This document shows positions 1-7,394 of a DNA stretch of 64,000 nucleotides, one piece after another. The notes under the pieces were generated by a model. It was given only the letters and a program-made list of their open reading frames with translations. It did not search any database and was not told where the DNA came from. The position numbers and the translations under genes are program-made. The number at the start of each line of letters is the position of its first letter. Position 1 is the stretch's first letter. Source of the stretch: Sulfuriroseicoccus oceanibius (GTDB lineage: Bacteria > Verrucomicrobiota > Verrucomicrobiia > Verrucomicrobiales > SLCJ01); NCBI RefSeq assembly GCF_010681825.2, contig NZ_CP066776.1:3410001-3474000 (forward strand). Reading direction: 5' to 3'.

Positions 1-1081
1 GTTTGCGCCGCAAATGAAGCTTCAGTCCCTGATAACGGACTGTCGAAGAACCGGTTCCCATGGAGGCGCGCGCGCCCGACGAACCACGAAGGCGCATCGC
101 CAAATCAAAGCGATCCTCGTAAATCGGCTCTCCCTTGTCGAACAAGACGCCATTCAAACGGGAAGTCTCCTCGCCCAGACCCACCCGGACAGCGACATCA
201 CCACCGCCCGAATTGGCAAAACTCAGCACATAAACACGTCCCTGCCGCAGCCTTACACCGCTCGGAAACTCAAAACGGGTCACCACCCCGTCACCCAATG
301 CCAAATCCTTCACCGTGCTCTCTGCAATCTCAGCTCCGAGCCCCCAGGTCGAGGCATCACCATCCGCATCCTCGCTCAGCACCAGCTTCACTGATTTGTT
401 ATCAATATCATCCTGATGTCCCATCAATTTAGCGCCCCCCACCTCAATGGCATCCACCTCCATGCTCTGCGCCATGGTGAAGGTCTGACCACACGACTCT
501 TCGAAATTCGCACTATCAACCGCGGGCAACGACGAAACATCTCCATCTGCAGTGGCCTCAAGCCTCATCGCCAGGTCGAACCGCCCCTCGAAAGCAGGCT
601 TTTTGTCGGAAAACAAACACCAGCCGGGACGCGCCCCGGCTGGACTGAGCCCTACACGCCGGGTTGCCACACGTCCTCGCCCATCCAGCACTACCAACGC
701 ATAGACCCGCCCCCCTCTAAGGCGCACAGGCTGCGCCAAGTTCGCGGTGACATCAGACCCCTGACCAAGTAACTCCACGGCTTCAGACCGCGCCAATACT
801 TCACCAGGATCCCAAGTTTCCGGGTTGCCATCGAGATCCTCACGCAACTCCACCGAAACCGCCCCTAGCCAGCCATTCTCTTTGTCCTCTTTATAGAAAT
901 GGGCCGCACGCCCCAACGTCACCGCATCCACATTCAATCCGCCACCCACAGGGAGCGCAAACGTCTGCCCAATCGGGCCCAAAAGATTTGCCTGATCCTC
1001 CGCAGGCAAACTGGAAACCGAGTTCCCCACCGCCGACACCACGGCACACCCAAAAACCGTCAAAAACAACCACTTACGCAT
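1..1081 (-). CDS. Exported protein with two tandem GQTF/TWDPG domains (partial, C-terminus off the left edge)
   Basis: The frame is open from the ATG cluster at 1081-1096 to the window edge, so the C-terminus is missing. Four to five ATGs lie in a row. A GGAG at about 1091-1094 favours the last ones (1081 or 1084) as the start. The N-terminus (MRKWLFLTVFGCAVVSAVG) is a signal peptide; an FGC could even be a lipobox. The mature part holds two copies of one domain, roughly residues 25-180 and 185-340. Each copy contains a GQTF motif, then a DxDGxxxTW motif (TWDPGEVLARS in the first, TWGLGAEIAES in the second), a GRVYxL strand and an RFDLAMRL ending. The same landmarks occur once in each of the PEP-CTERM proteins at 2266-2877 and 3308-3913, so these three genes are related. 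No enzyme motif is visible. The role is unknown but extracellular or surface-located. A PEP-CTERM tail may lie beyond the edge. Confidence 0.8.
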   Translation of the reverse strand, partial: MRKWLFLTVFGCAVVSAVGNSVSSLPAEDQANLLGPIGQTFALPVGGGLNVDAVTLGRAAHFYKEDKENGWLGAVSVELREDLDGNPETWDPGEVLARSEAVELLGQGSDVTANLAQPVRLRGGRVYALVVLDGRGRVATRRVGLSPAGARPGWCLFSDKKPAFEGRFDLAMRLEATADGDVSSLPAVDSANFEESCGQTFTMAQSMEVDAIEVGGAKLMGHQDDIDNKSVKLVLSEDADGDASTWGLGAEIAESTVKDLALGDGVVTRFEFPSGVRLRQGRVYVLSFANSGGGDVAVRVGLGEETSRLNGVLFDKGEPIYEDRFDLAMRLRGSSGARASMGTGSSTVRYQGLKLHLRRK

Positions 1082-1276
1082 CATCATCATCTCCATTCAG
1101 ACCAGCAGATAAAAAGGATATTCCGCGCCAAAACTCAAGTACGAATCGATCGCCGCCACCCTCACCCAAAACCAGACACATTTAAGCGTTAGAACCCATC
1201 AAAAAATAAAAATCCTCTCCCGTAATCAGCAGAGAGCAGCACGCCCCCATCCGCCTACCACTCTACCAAAACCTTC

Positions 1277-2121
1277 CTCACGCAAAGCACCCAAAGACCC
1301 AAAGGAGAAGTAGCGATCCAATTGCCACAAGAACTTCGACCTCTTCGCGCCCTTCGCCGCCCTCCCCCCAACTCATAAATCCCGTGAATCATGTCCATCG
1401 TGTCCAAAAATGCACCGGCACCGCTCCGTCCGACGGGCGACGATGGACCAACCTCACTCCTGAGGTTGAACGAGCGGCTCCGCTCCACCCTAACCACCCC
1501 CGAACATCCCCTTTGTCGACGAGGACGTCGAACCTCCATACACCCTCCGCATCACGCAGCGCCCCCTCGGACCGCCGTTCTCCAGTACGGCCATCAATCC
1601 CCACGGAGCGCAGCGACCACTCTTCCTCACCAGACCTCACGCAAAGCACCCTAAGCCCCAAAGAAGAAGCACCGATCCGCCCCCCAATACAACTTCGTGC
1701 TCTTCGTCCCTTCGAGGTTCCCCTCCAATTCACAAATCCCGTAAATCATGTCCATCCTGTCCAAAAATGCACCGGCACCGCTCCGTCCGACGGGCGACGA
1801 TGGACCAACCTCACTCCTGAGGTTGAACGAGCGGCTCCGCTCCACCCTAACCCACCGCAATGCCTGCCACGCCCATCCCAGTTGTCGACGAGGACGTCGA
1901 ACCTCCATGGCCCCTCCGCATCACGCAGCGCCCACTCGGACCGCCGTTCTCCAGTACGGCCCCCAATCCCCACGGAGCGCAGCGACCACTCTTCCCTCAA
2001 CAAGCCTCACGCAAAGCACCCTAAGCCCCAAAGAAGAAGCACCGATCCGATCGCCACTACAACTTCGTGCTCTTCGTCCCTTCGTGGTTCTCCTCCCACT
2101 CAAAAATCCCGTCCATCATGT
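1277..2121. repeat. Tandem array of ~360-bp repeat units (2 full + 1 truncated)
   Basis: Three consecutive units begin with the same phrase, CTCACGCAAAGCACC: 1277-1635 (359 bp), 1636-2005 (370 bp) and a truncated third unit from 2006 to about 2121. The best conserved core runs from about 1404 to 1500 and recurs almost unchanged at about 1764 to 1850. It holds small palindromes such as CCTCACTCCTGAGG. Each full unit ends with the phrase GGAGCGCAGCGACCACTC, and a near copy of that phrase lies alone at 30763-30780. Long open frames cross the array on both strands, but they have no recognisable domain and their repetition follows the DNA unit, so they are not called genes. The stretch 1097-1276 before the array shows nothing else. 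Confidence 0.85.
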
Positions 2122-2191
2122 CAGAAGAAACACCAGAACCTCACAGTTCCATGCAGGTCTAGCCTCTACCGTCTAGCTTCTTGCTTCTCCC

Positions 2192-2229
2192 CAAAAAACA
2201 ACCCGCACCCTGAATCAGGATGCGGGTTG
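2192..2229 (-). terminator. Rho-independent terminator of the PEP-CTERM gene at 2266-2877
   Basis: A 14-bp stem with a 1-base loop (arms 2200-2213 and 2215-2228, with a G-T wobble) is followed in the minus direction by six T. It lies 37 bp past the stop codon. Confidence 0.85.
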
Positions 2230-2265
2230 GAAAATTAGTCTAGGAATTCCTTCCCTGAAAGCAGC

Positions 2266-2877
2266 CTACTTGCGACGACGCAAAATCAGTGCCAAACCAC
2301 CGAGGCCAAGAAGCGCAGCCGATGATGGTTCGGGAACCTTGGTAGCATCGATCTGGAACGACGCGTCGTAAGCTCCCCCAAAGGGTTGAGTTCCTCCAGA
2401 GAACAAAGCTCCGTCAGTCAAGCGAATGCCGTCCACATTCGTCAGGCCCGGTCGGAATGCCTGATGATCACCCGAACCAGTCGTAAAGCTGAATGCGTAC
2501 ACCTCACCTTGCTGAAGGACCTCTTGAGAGAAGTTAAAGGTGCCGGTTCCATTTTGTGCAATGGTGCTGGTATTGGTAGACTCGGCTACCAACTGCCCTG
2601 GATCCCATGTAGAGAAGTTCCCGTCGAGATCCGTCCAGACCTTGAGGGTGTATTCTACCGTGGTAAGTCCTGCGTTGCCTGCATCTGAAGGCCCGAAGAC
2701 CACAATCGAGTTCAATGCTTGGTCAAGTCCGTCACCGGTGGTGAGGGTAAAGGTCTGACCAGCCTGTGTAGAAAGATCGGCACGGTCATTGGCCGGAGAT
2801 GTATCCAGGATAATCGCTGCATTCGCAACGCTCACTGTCAGTCCAATGGCCGCGGCTGAACTAATTAATGCTTTCAT
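2266..2877 (-). CDS. PEP-CTERM sorted exported protein with one GQTF/TWDPG domain
   Basis: 203 residues from the ATG at 2877, which gives a clean signal peptide (MKALISSAAAIGLTVSVANA). The longer open frame upstream has no signal sequence and was not used. The mature protein carries AGQTFTLT near residue 40, DLDGNFSTWDPGQLVAES near the middle, a GEVYAFSFT strand, and RLTDGALFSGGTQPFGGAYD before the tail. The C-terminus is VPEPSSAALLGLGG followed by a short hydrophobic stretch and RRRK, a typical PEP-CTERM signal. In known systems this is recognised by an exosortase at the inner membrane, and the protein then goes to the surface or exopolysaccharide matrix. It is the single-domain relative of the two-domain protein at 1-1081 and closely resembles the next gene upstream (3308-3913). 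It has its own terminator. Confidence 0.9.
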   Translation of the reverse strand: MKALISSAAAIGLTVSVANAAIILDTSPANDRADLSTQAGQTFTLTTGDGLDQALNSIVVFGPSDAGNAGLTTVEYTLKVWTDLDGNFSTWDPGQLVAESTNTSTIAQNGTGTFNFSQEVLQQGEVYAFSFTTGSGDHQAFRPGLTNVDGIRLTDGALFSGGTQPFGGAYDASFQIDATKVPEPSSAALLGLGGLALILRRRK

Positions 2878-3033
2878 TGTTTTTGTCGTGTTTGGGAGAT
2901 TGGTACCCACGCAATACGCCCTCCAGCGTAGGATGGATACCAATTTAATGTGAAAGTTACCCAAATCAAACCACTCCACACAACCCACCCTTAAAGGTAT
3001 CACAACCACACCAACAAGCAGCACGAGAAACAA

Positions 3034-3180
3034 TCACTGCCGGCGCCGGTGAATCAAGAGCCCGGCTCCAGCCAATCCTAGCAAGGCCCCGATGACGGTT
3101 CCGGAATGTTCGTCGTGCTGGTCGTGTTGATGGGCTACCCCGCCCCATCTTACGCAACCACCCACTTGTTTGAATGCGGC
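3034..3180 (-). pseudogene. Possible remnant of a PEP-CTERM-like C-terminal anchor
   Basis: In this frame the minus strand reads a short His/Asp-rich stretch, then HSGTVIGALLGLAGAGLLIH, then RRRQ and a stop at 3034-3036. This looks like the glycine-rich membrane anchor and basic tail of a sorted protein, although the PEP triplet itself is absent. The frame is closed by a stop at 3229-3231 and has no ATG or signal peptide, so it cannot be an intact gene. It sits between two PEP-CTERM genes, which fits decay of a former neighbour. It could also be chance in GC-rich DNA. Confidence 0.35.
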
Positions 3181-3230
3181 CCACCAACCGATTTCCAATC
3201 TCAGATTTCTACTTTCAGCTTTCCCATGTC

Positions 3231-3266
3231 AAAAAAAATGACCCGCACCCCAATGCGGGATGCGGG
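3231..3266 (-). terminator. Rho-independent terminator of the PEP-CTERM gene at 3308-3913
   Basis: The inverted repeat CCCGCA/TGCGGG (3242-3247 and 3260-3265), with further pairing inside, is followed in the minus direction by eight T (3231-3238). It is about 40 bp past the stop codon. Confidence 0.8.
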
Positions 3267-3307
3267 CCACCGGTTTTTTGGTTTCTCCTCAGACGCGGTG
3301 TTTTCAA

Positions 3308-3913
3308 TTACTTGCGGCGACGCAAGATGAGTGCCAATCCACCAAGACCAAGAAGGGCAGCGGAAGATGGTTCTGGAACAGCTTGGGTGGTAGTAACTAC
3401 CTTAATCGACGCATCATAAGCTCCGCCAAAAGGCTGCGCGCCCGAAGAGAACAACGCACCGTCAGCCAGCGAACCGCCACCACTGGTAAGGTCGGAGCGG
3501 AATGCTACGTGATTGTTGGTTCCATCTGTGAAACTAAGCACGTAGACCGTGTTATCGGACAGTGCCTCGCCACTGAAGGTGAAAGTAAACAACTGGTCTG
3601 CTGCCGCAATCGCCTGCGAATTGGTCGACGTGGCAACCAATGCACCTGGATCCCAAGTACCGAAGTCTTGGTCGGTATCGATCCAGAGCTGGGCAGTAAC
3701 CACGGAGCTGCTCGCTGTACCATTGGAATCACCGAAGATCCCGATTTCCGAGAGGAACGACTCTGCGCCAAGAACACCTGTGGTGAACGTTTGACCAGCG
3801 TCTTGAGACATATTGGCTCTGTTATCTCCAGGAGTGATGTCGATAATCGTCGCCGCATTTGCAGCGCCTGCCGTCAGCGCGATGGCTGCGGCTGTCTTAA
3901 GAAGTGTTTTCAT
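3308..3913 (-). CDS. PEP-CTERM sorted exported protein with one GQTF/TWDPG domain
   Basis: 201 residues, starting at the ATG at 3913 with a standard signal peptide (MKTLLKTAAAIALTAGAANA). The mature part shows AGQTFTTG, a DTDQDFGTWDPGALVATS motif, an NTVYVLSFTDG strand and LADGALFSSGAQPFGGAYD. It ends with VPEPSSAALLGLGG, a hydrophobic run and RRRK. It is the nearest paralogue of the protein at 2266-2877, sharing almost the whole tail, and matches each domain of the protein at 1-1081. The predicted fold is an all-beta, perhaps carbohydrate-binding, domain; that is inference from the strand-rich pattern only. It is a monocistronic unit with its own terminator, and the 200 bp upstream carry no other gene. 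Confidence 0.9.
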   Translation of the reverse strand: MKTLLKTAAAIALTAGAANAATIIDITPGDNRANMSQDAGQTFTTGVLGAESFLSEIGIFGDSNGTASSSVVTAQLWIDTDQDFGTWDPGALVATSTNSQAIAAADQLFTFTFSGEALSDNTVYVLSFTDGTNNHVAFRSDLTSGGGSLADGALFSSGAQPFGGAYDASIKVVTTTQAVPEPSSAALLGLGGLALILRRRK

Positions 3914-4134
3914 AATAATATGTATCTGTTTGTTTGAAGGATTGCGTCTGAGCGATTGAACGCGGCAGCTGACTAACGAACCAGCCGGTCCGATAGCAGG
4001 CGCACTGCGATCAATCGGGCATTTTATGCGGGATCTTCGGAAAAATCACAACGATACATAAAAGGTCTCACAACCAGACCACATGCGTTCCACCCGCCTC
4101 GATGTCACCGAGTACCGAATCGCCCCAACAGACA

Positions 4135-4172
4135 CAAAAACACCCAGCCCTCCTTGCTGGAGAACTGGGTGT
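4135..4172 (-). terminator. Rho-independent terminator of the PEP-CTERM gene at 4226-5005
   Basis: The inverted repeat CACCCAG/CTGGGTG (4141-4147 and 4165-4171) is followed in the minus direction by five T. It is about 55 bp past the stop codon. Confidence 0.8.
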
Positions 4173-4225
4173 CCATTTTTCCCTTCTCTTATCCCAAAAC
4201 TTGAATCGTGAACCAGACCGCCGGA

Positions 4226-5005
4226 TCAACTACGCCGGCGCAGGATCATGGCAAGTCCCCCGAGACCCAAAAGCACCGCCGCCGACGGCTCTGGAACAGC
4301 GGCCAATGCCTCGGTGTCAACCCGTACATAGTCGATCTGCCATTCGCCGCTCAGCGACCCGGAAAAGTCACCGATGAACGTGTTGTTATCGAAGCTTCCT
4401 CCATTGGTTCCGGCGATGGGAGTCGAAAGATCCGTGTTAAGCAGCACGTCGTTCACCCAGTAGTAGTAGGCATTGTCCACCGCATCGTGGGCGACCCGCA
4501 CGGTGTGGAACCCGGTACTGAAGTCAGTCCCCACCAGATAATCGGCACCGCCATTCAAGCGGATCCGGTCATCGAGGACATACACCGCGCTGGAATTGCT
4601 CTCACTGAGGTTGGCCGTTGCGATCCCGAACCAACCATTCGAACCCTGGGTGCCGGAAACCTTGGCAAAGCGCACCTCCATCGTCCACGTGGACGCGGCC
4701 CCACCCGATACCAATTCACGCCACATGCTCCCCGCACCACCGGCATTAAAGTCTCCTCTCAAGAGCGTGGCGCTGGTTGCTTGGTTTGAGAACGCAAAAC
4801 CACCCGACACGGCAGGGCTGGTAAAGCCTCCGGAAGTTCCATTGAACCAATCCTCAGCCCCCAGTCCGTCAAGGTTTTGGGTGGTAGGATCGACGTCCAT
4901 TTCATACTTGTAATCGAAGGTCGAGGAATCAGCGATTGCAGTGATCGCCGCATCGGCACCAGCAGAGGTCGCAACCATGGCTACGACGAGGGATTTCCAT
5001 TTCAT
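4226..5005 (-). CDS. PEP-CTERM exported protein, LamG/concanavalin-like
   Basis: 259 residues. The ATG at 5005 has AGAAG about 8 bases upstream and starts a signal peptide (MKWKSLVVAMVATSAGADA). The mature part begins with a FDYKYEMDVDPTTQNLD segment. In the middle, GWFGIA, DDRIRLNGGADY, FHTVRVAHD and YYYWVNDVLLNTDLSTPI follow the order of a LamG/concanavalin-type jelly roll (inference). The tail is VPEPSAAVLLGLGGLAMIL and RRRS. It is a clear paralogue of the protein at 6448-7239, sharing the ADSSxFDYxYEMD start, the GFHTxRVA strand and the DDVLLN-type hairpin. The likely role is as a surface or matrix protein, perhaps binding glycans. The final residue is S where the others have K. Confidence 0.9.
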   Translation of the reverse strand: MKWKSLVVAMVATSAGADAAITAIADSSTFDYKYEMDVDPTTQNLDGLGAEDWFNGTSGGFTSPAVSGGFAFSNQATSATLLRGDFNAGGAGSMWRELVSGGAASTWTMEVRFAKVSGTQGSNGWFGIATANLSESNSSAVYVLDDRIRLNGGADYLVGTDFSTGFHTVRVAHDAVDNAYYYWVNDVLLNTDLSTPIAGTNGGSFDNNTFIGDFSGSLSGEWQIDYVRVDTEALAAVPEPSAAVLLGLGGLAMILRRRS

Positions 5006-5144
5006 ATGACTTCTTTTGTTTGTTCAGGTGAGTCGTTACAGATCTCCGCAACCGCTAACAGCAGCAGCCGGAAAGTCCTCACGTGCAGGAATTTACGGCA
5101 ACCCCAGTCCGATCGGACGCCGCAAACAAACCAAGAAATCGGCA

Positions 5145-5183
5145 CAAAAAAACGCCCCACCTCCCGGAAGGAAGGCAGGGCGT
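5145..5183 (-). terminator. Rho-independent terminator of the PEP-CTERM gene at 5207-6001
   Basis: The stem ACGCCC/GGGCGT (5152-5157 and 5178-5183), with partial inner pairing, is followed in the minus direction by seven T. It is about 24 bp past the stop codon. Confidence 0.8.
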
Positions 5184-5206
5184 AAATCAAAGAACGCTCG
5201 ATGCGG

Positions 5207-6001
5207 CTACTTACGGCGGCGCAAGATCAGCGCCAGACCACCAAGACCGGTGAGCAGTGCGGACGACGGCTCGGGCACCGAGTCCAAGGTTACCGAGTTC
5301 CACGTAGTCGATCCAAGGCTTCCACTGGAAGTGGTACCAAAGATCAAGCGATCCGAAGAACCCGTGCCAGCGGACGCGATCGCGTTGTTTCCTCCCTCGC
5401 TGTCAGTTAGCGTGGCGGTGCCGGTACCGGCATCATAGGTTAAGGTGAAATCGATGAAGTTCATCGCAGGCGCCCCATCGCCCACTTGTTGGCTGACCAG
5501 ATCCGTCCCAACGAGGAATGTATTGGTGCCATCACCAATGGACACGGATCCATCCGCGGGGTCATGAGTGATCGTAAGCAAGTAGAAGTAACCTGCGGTA
5601 GAGTTCTCGATCCAGACATTCGCTTGCTGCCGGCTGCTGGTCACCCAGTTATCGAGGGATCCTCCGCCGGTGTCAAAAAGGTCATTATCGGATGCCACGG
5701 TAAAGTCGAGCGTCCAGCCGTTGGCCATTTCGGTAGTCGCCGCGGCGTCGAGGCTATGTTCGTAATAAACCACACCAGAGTTGGTTCCATCCGAAAGGTT
5801 CCATCCACCATTTCCCGTGTCTTGCCCCACAAGATAGGTATTGGTTCCAATCACTGCGGACCACCCCTGGGAGGTTGGATCTGCCGCTCCAGCAGCTCCG
5901 GCTTGGGCGGCCACCCCGGAATCGTACGAAGCTAACGTTACTGCATTGGCGGTCAAAGCGCCTAATGCTAACGCCGACATCGTTGTAAGAAGTGTTTTCA
6001 T
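5207..6001 (-). CDS. PEP-CTERM exported protein, lectin-like beta-sandwich
   Basis: 264 residues from the ATG at 6001, which begins the signal peptide (MKTLLTTMSALALGALTANA). The longer frame upstream adds a non-signal stretch and was rejected. The mature protein is rich in G, T, S and N, with alternating strands. It includes a YYEHSLDAAATTEMANGWTL segment and a FIDFTLTYDAGTGTATL segment, a pattern seen in LamG-like sheets (inference). The tail is VPEPSSALLTGLGGLALIL followed by RRRK. It is less related to its neighbours than they are to one another, but it shares their layout: signal peptide, one beta domain, sorting tail, own terminator. No catalytic motif is seen. Confidence 0.88.
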   Translation of the reverse strand: MKTLLTTMSALALGALTANAVTLASYDSGVAAQAGAAGAADPTSQGWSAVIGTNTYLVGQDTGNGGWNLSDGTNSGVVYYEHSLDAAATTEMANGWTLDFTVASDNDLFDTGGGSLDNWVTSSRQQANVWIENSTAGYFYLLTITHDPADGSVSIGDGTNTFLVGTDLVSQQVGDGAPAMNFIDFTLTYDAGTGTATLTDSEGGNNAIASAGTGSSDRLIFGTTSSGSLGSTTWNSVTLDSVPEPSSALLTGLGGLALILRRRK

Positions 6002-6162
6002 AGCGTGTTCATGTCGTGGTTCCGGCACCTCGGGTACCGAGCCCCTCACCCGCCAGGCAACATAGCCCTGCAAGAGTGTGTGACCGACTAGCATATGGCC
6101 TAAATCGGCATCCTGAACAACCCACGCCCAAAGGATCCAGAAGTAAACCTTTGCTCTTAAAG

Positions 6163-6200
6163 TCAAACACCCCGCCCTCCAACATCGGAGAACGGGGTGC
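6163..6200 (-). terminator. Hairpin terminator, probably of the PEP-CTERM gene at 6448-7239, displaced by an insertion
   Basis: The inverted repeat CACCCCG/CGGGGTG (6168-6174 and 6193-6199) is followed in the minus direction by a short T run. It lies 248 bp past the stop at 6448. Without the 203 bp formed by the inserted element and one TTA copy, the distance would be about 45 bp, as for the neighbouring genes. Confidence 0.65.
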
Positions 6201-6247
6201 CACTTCTTACTTCGCTCAGACGCAATTCATGAACGGCAGTAATCTTA

Positions 6248-6447
6248 TACCATTTAAACGGTCACCTTGTCGTAACCGATGGGGTTGAGTAACTAGGATC
6301 AGAGATAAAGACAGTGATCTTGGCGGGATATTTTTGAGTGATGCTGTGTTGCTCACAGCTCAGGTAGCCCGCTGGCATCGCGGTTCGCGCCTTGCCTCAC
6401 TCGAAAAAGCTCTCCGCCATTCCGCCAATTTGACCTTTCAAATGGCA
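6248..6447. mobile_element. Small inverted-repeat element, copy 1 (200 bp), abutting a stop codon
   Basis: The ends are imperfect inverted repeats: TACCATTTAAACGGTCA at 6248-6264, and the complement of TGACCTTTCAAATGGCA at 6431-6447. TTA flanks both sides (6245-6247 and 6448-6450), and the right TTA is the TAA stop codon of the PEP-CTERM gene. The interior matches copy 3 (25834-26034) in inverted orientation over nearly the whole length, with scattered substitutions. It contains no open frame of note and no transposase, so it would have to be moved by an enzyme encoded elsewhere. The layout is that of a MITE. Confidence 0.85.
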
Positions 6448-7239
6448 TTATTTACGGCGGCGCAAGATCAGCGCAGCACCACCAAGTCCGAGAAGCACAG
6501 CGGATGACGGCTCGGGAACCGCCACCGGAGCGAATGCGCCATCTGCTTCCATCCGAATGTAGTCCACCCCCCAGTCGGCGCTGCCGAAGCCTCCGCTGCT
6601 GTAGTCACCAATGAACCACGACCCACCCGAGTTGAAGTTTCCGTTACCTCCACCGATCGGCGTGCTCAGATCCGCATTCAGCAGCACATCGTCGATCCAG
6701 ATGTAGTAGTTATCGCCGCCTTCCTTCGCCACGCGCATCGTGTGGAAGCCTGAAGTAAAGTCCGTACCATTCAGGTACTCTGAATAACCGCCGCCGGTCT
6801 CACGCACCTTGACGTGGTCGTCTGCAAACGCGACCACGATCGAGTTACTCGCTCCCGGCATCTGCAACGCAGCCCCGAACCAGCCCAGAGTACCCTGGCT
6901 GCCACCTTGCTTGGAGACACTGAGCTCCATAGTCATAGGATTGGCATCGGAGAAGTTGTTGCGCAGGATACTCCCCCCGAAGTCGACGCGGAACAGATTC
7001 TCGCCTGCGGAGTCATTGGAGTACGCCACCCCACCGGTATAGGTCTGGGGAATCGTGGCGCCACTGACGGTGCCCCCAAACCAGTCGTTGGTAGAATTGG
7101 AGTCCAAATCCAGGGTCGCTGGATTCGTGTCCATTTCGTACAGATAATCGAAACCCGACGAGTCGGCTTCGGCGACAATCGCAGCATGAGCTCCGAGAGT
7201 CGAAGCTGCGAGCACTGCCAATGTATGCATGTGTTTCAT
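6448..7239 (-). CDS. PEP-CTERM exported protein, LamG/concanavalin-like
   Basis: 263 residues from the ATG at 7239 (MKHMHTLAVLAASTLGAHA signal peptide). An in-frame extension upstream lacks a signal sequence. The mature part has ADSSGFDYLYEMDTNPATLD, GWFGAALQMPG, GFHTMRVAKEG, YYIWIDDVLLNADLSTPIGG and a WGVDYIRMEAD strand. The tail is VAVPEPSSAVLLGLGG, a hydrophobic run and RRRK. It is a paralogue of the protein at 4226-5005 with the same order of landmarks. Its TAA stop is also the flanking TTA of the inserted element at 6248-6447, so transcripts must cross the element before reaching the hairpin at 6163-6200. There is no strong ribosome-binding site. Confidence 0.9.
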   Translation of the reverse strand: MKHMHTLAVLAASTLGAHAAIVAEADSSGFDYLYEMDTNPATLDLDSNSTNDWFGGTVSGATIPQTYTGGVAYSNDSAGENLFRVDFGGSILRNNFSDANPMTMELSVSKQGGSQGTLGWFGAALQMPGASNSIVVAFADDHVKVRETGGGYSEYLNGTDFTSGFHTMRVAKEGGDNYYIWIDDVLLNADLSTPIGGGNGNFNSGGSWFIGDYSSGGFGSADWGVDYIRMEADGAFAPVAVPEPSSAVLLGLGGAALILRRRK

Positions 7240-7394
7240 ATTGATTTTGTTTCTTTGGTTAATCACGCCAACCCAGTTGCGGTTCATCCATTACAAACCG
7301 GACCGAATCGGCAGCGATGAACCTACCCAACCAGCACTCGGTCTTTCCACGCCCTTGAAGCGGCTCTATTTAGAACCAGTCGCACCACGTCAAA

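Noticed and set aside
1277-2121. A CRISPR array
   Set aside because: The units are about 360 bp, directly adjacent without unique spacers, and no cas genes are present.
1384-2238. A 284-codon open frame on the plus strand and several on the minus strand
   Set aside because: They run through the tandem repeat array, repeat with it, and have no recognisable domain; stop-free frames are common in this GC-rich DNA.
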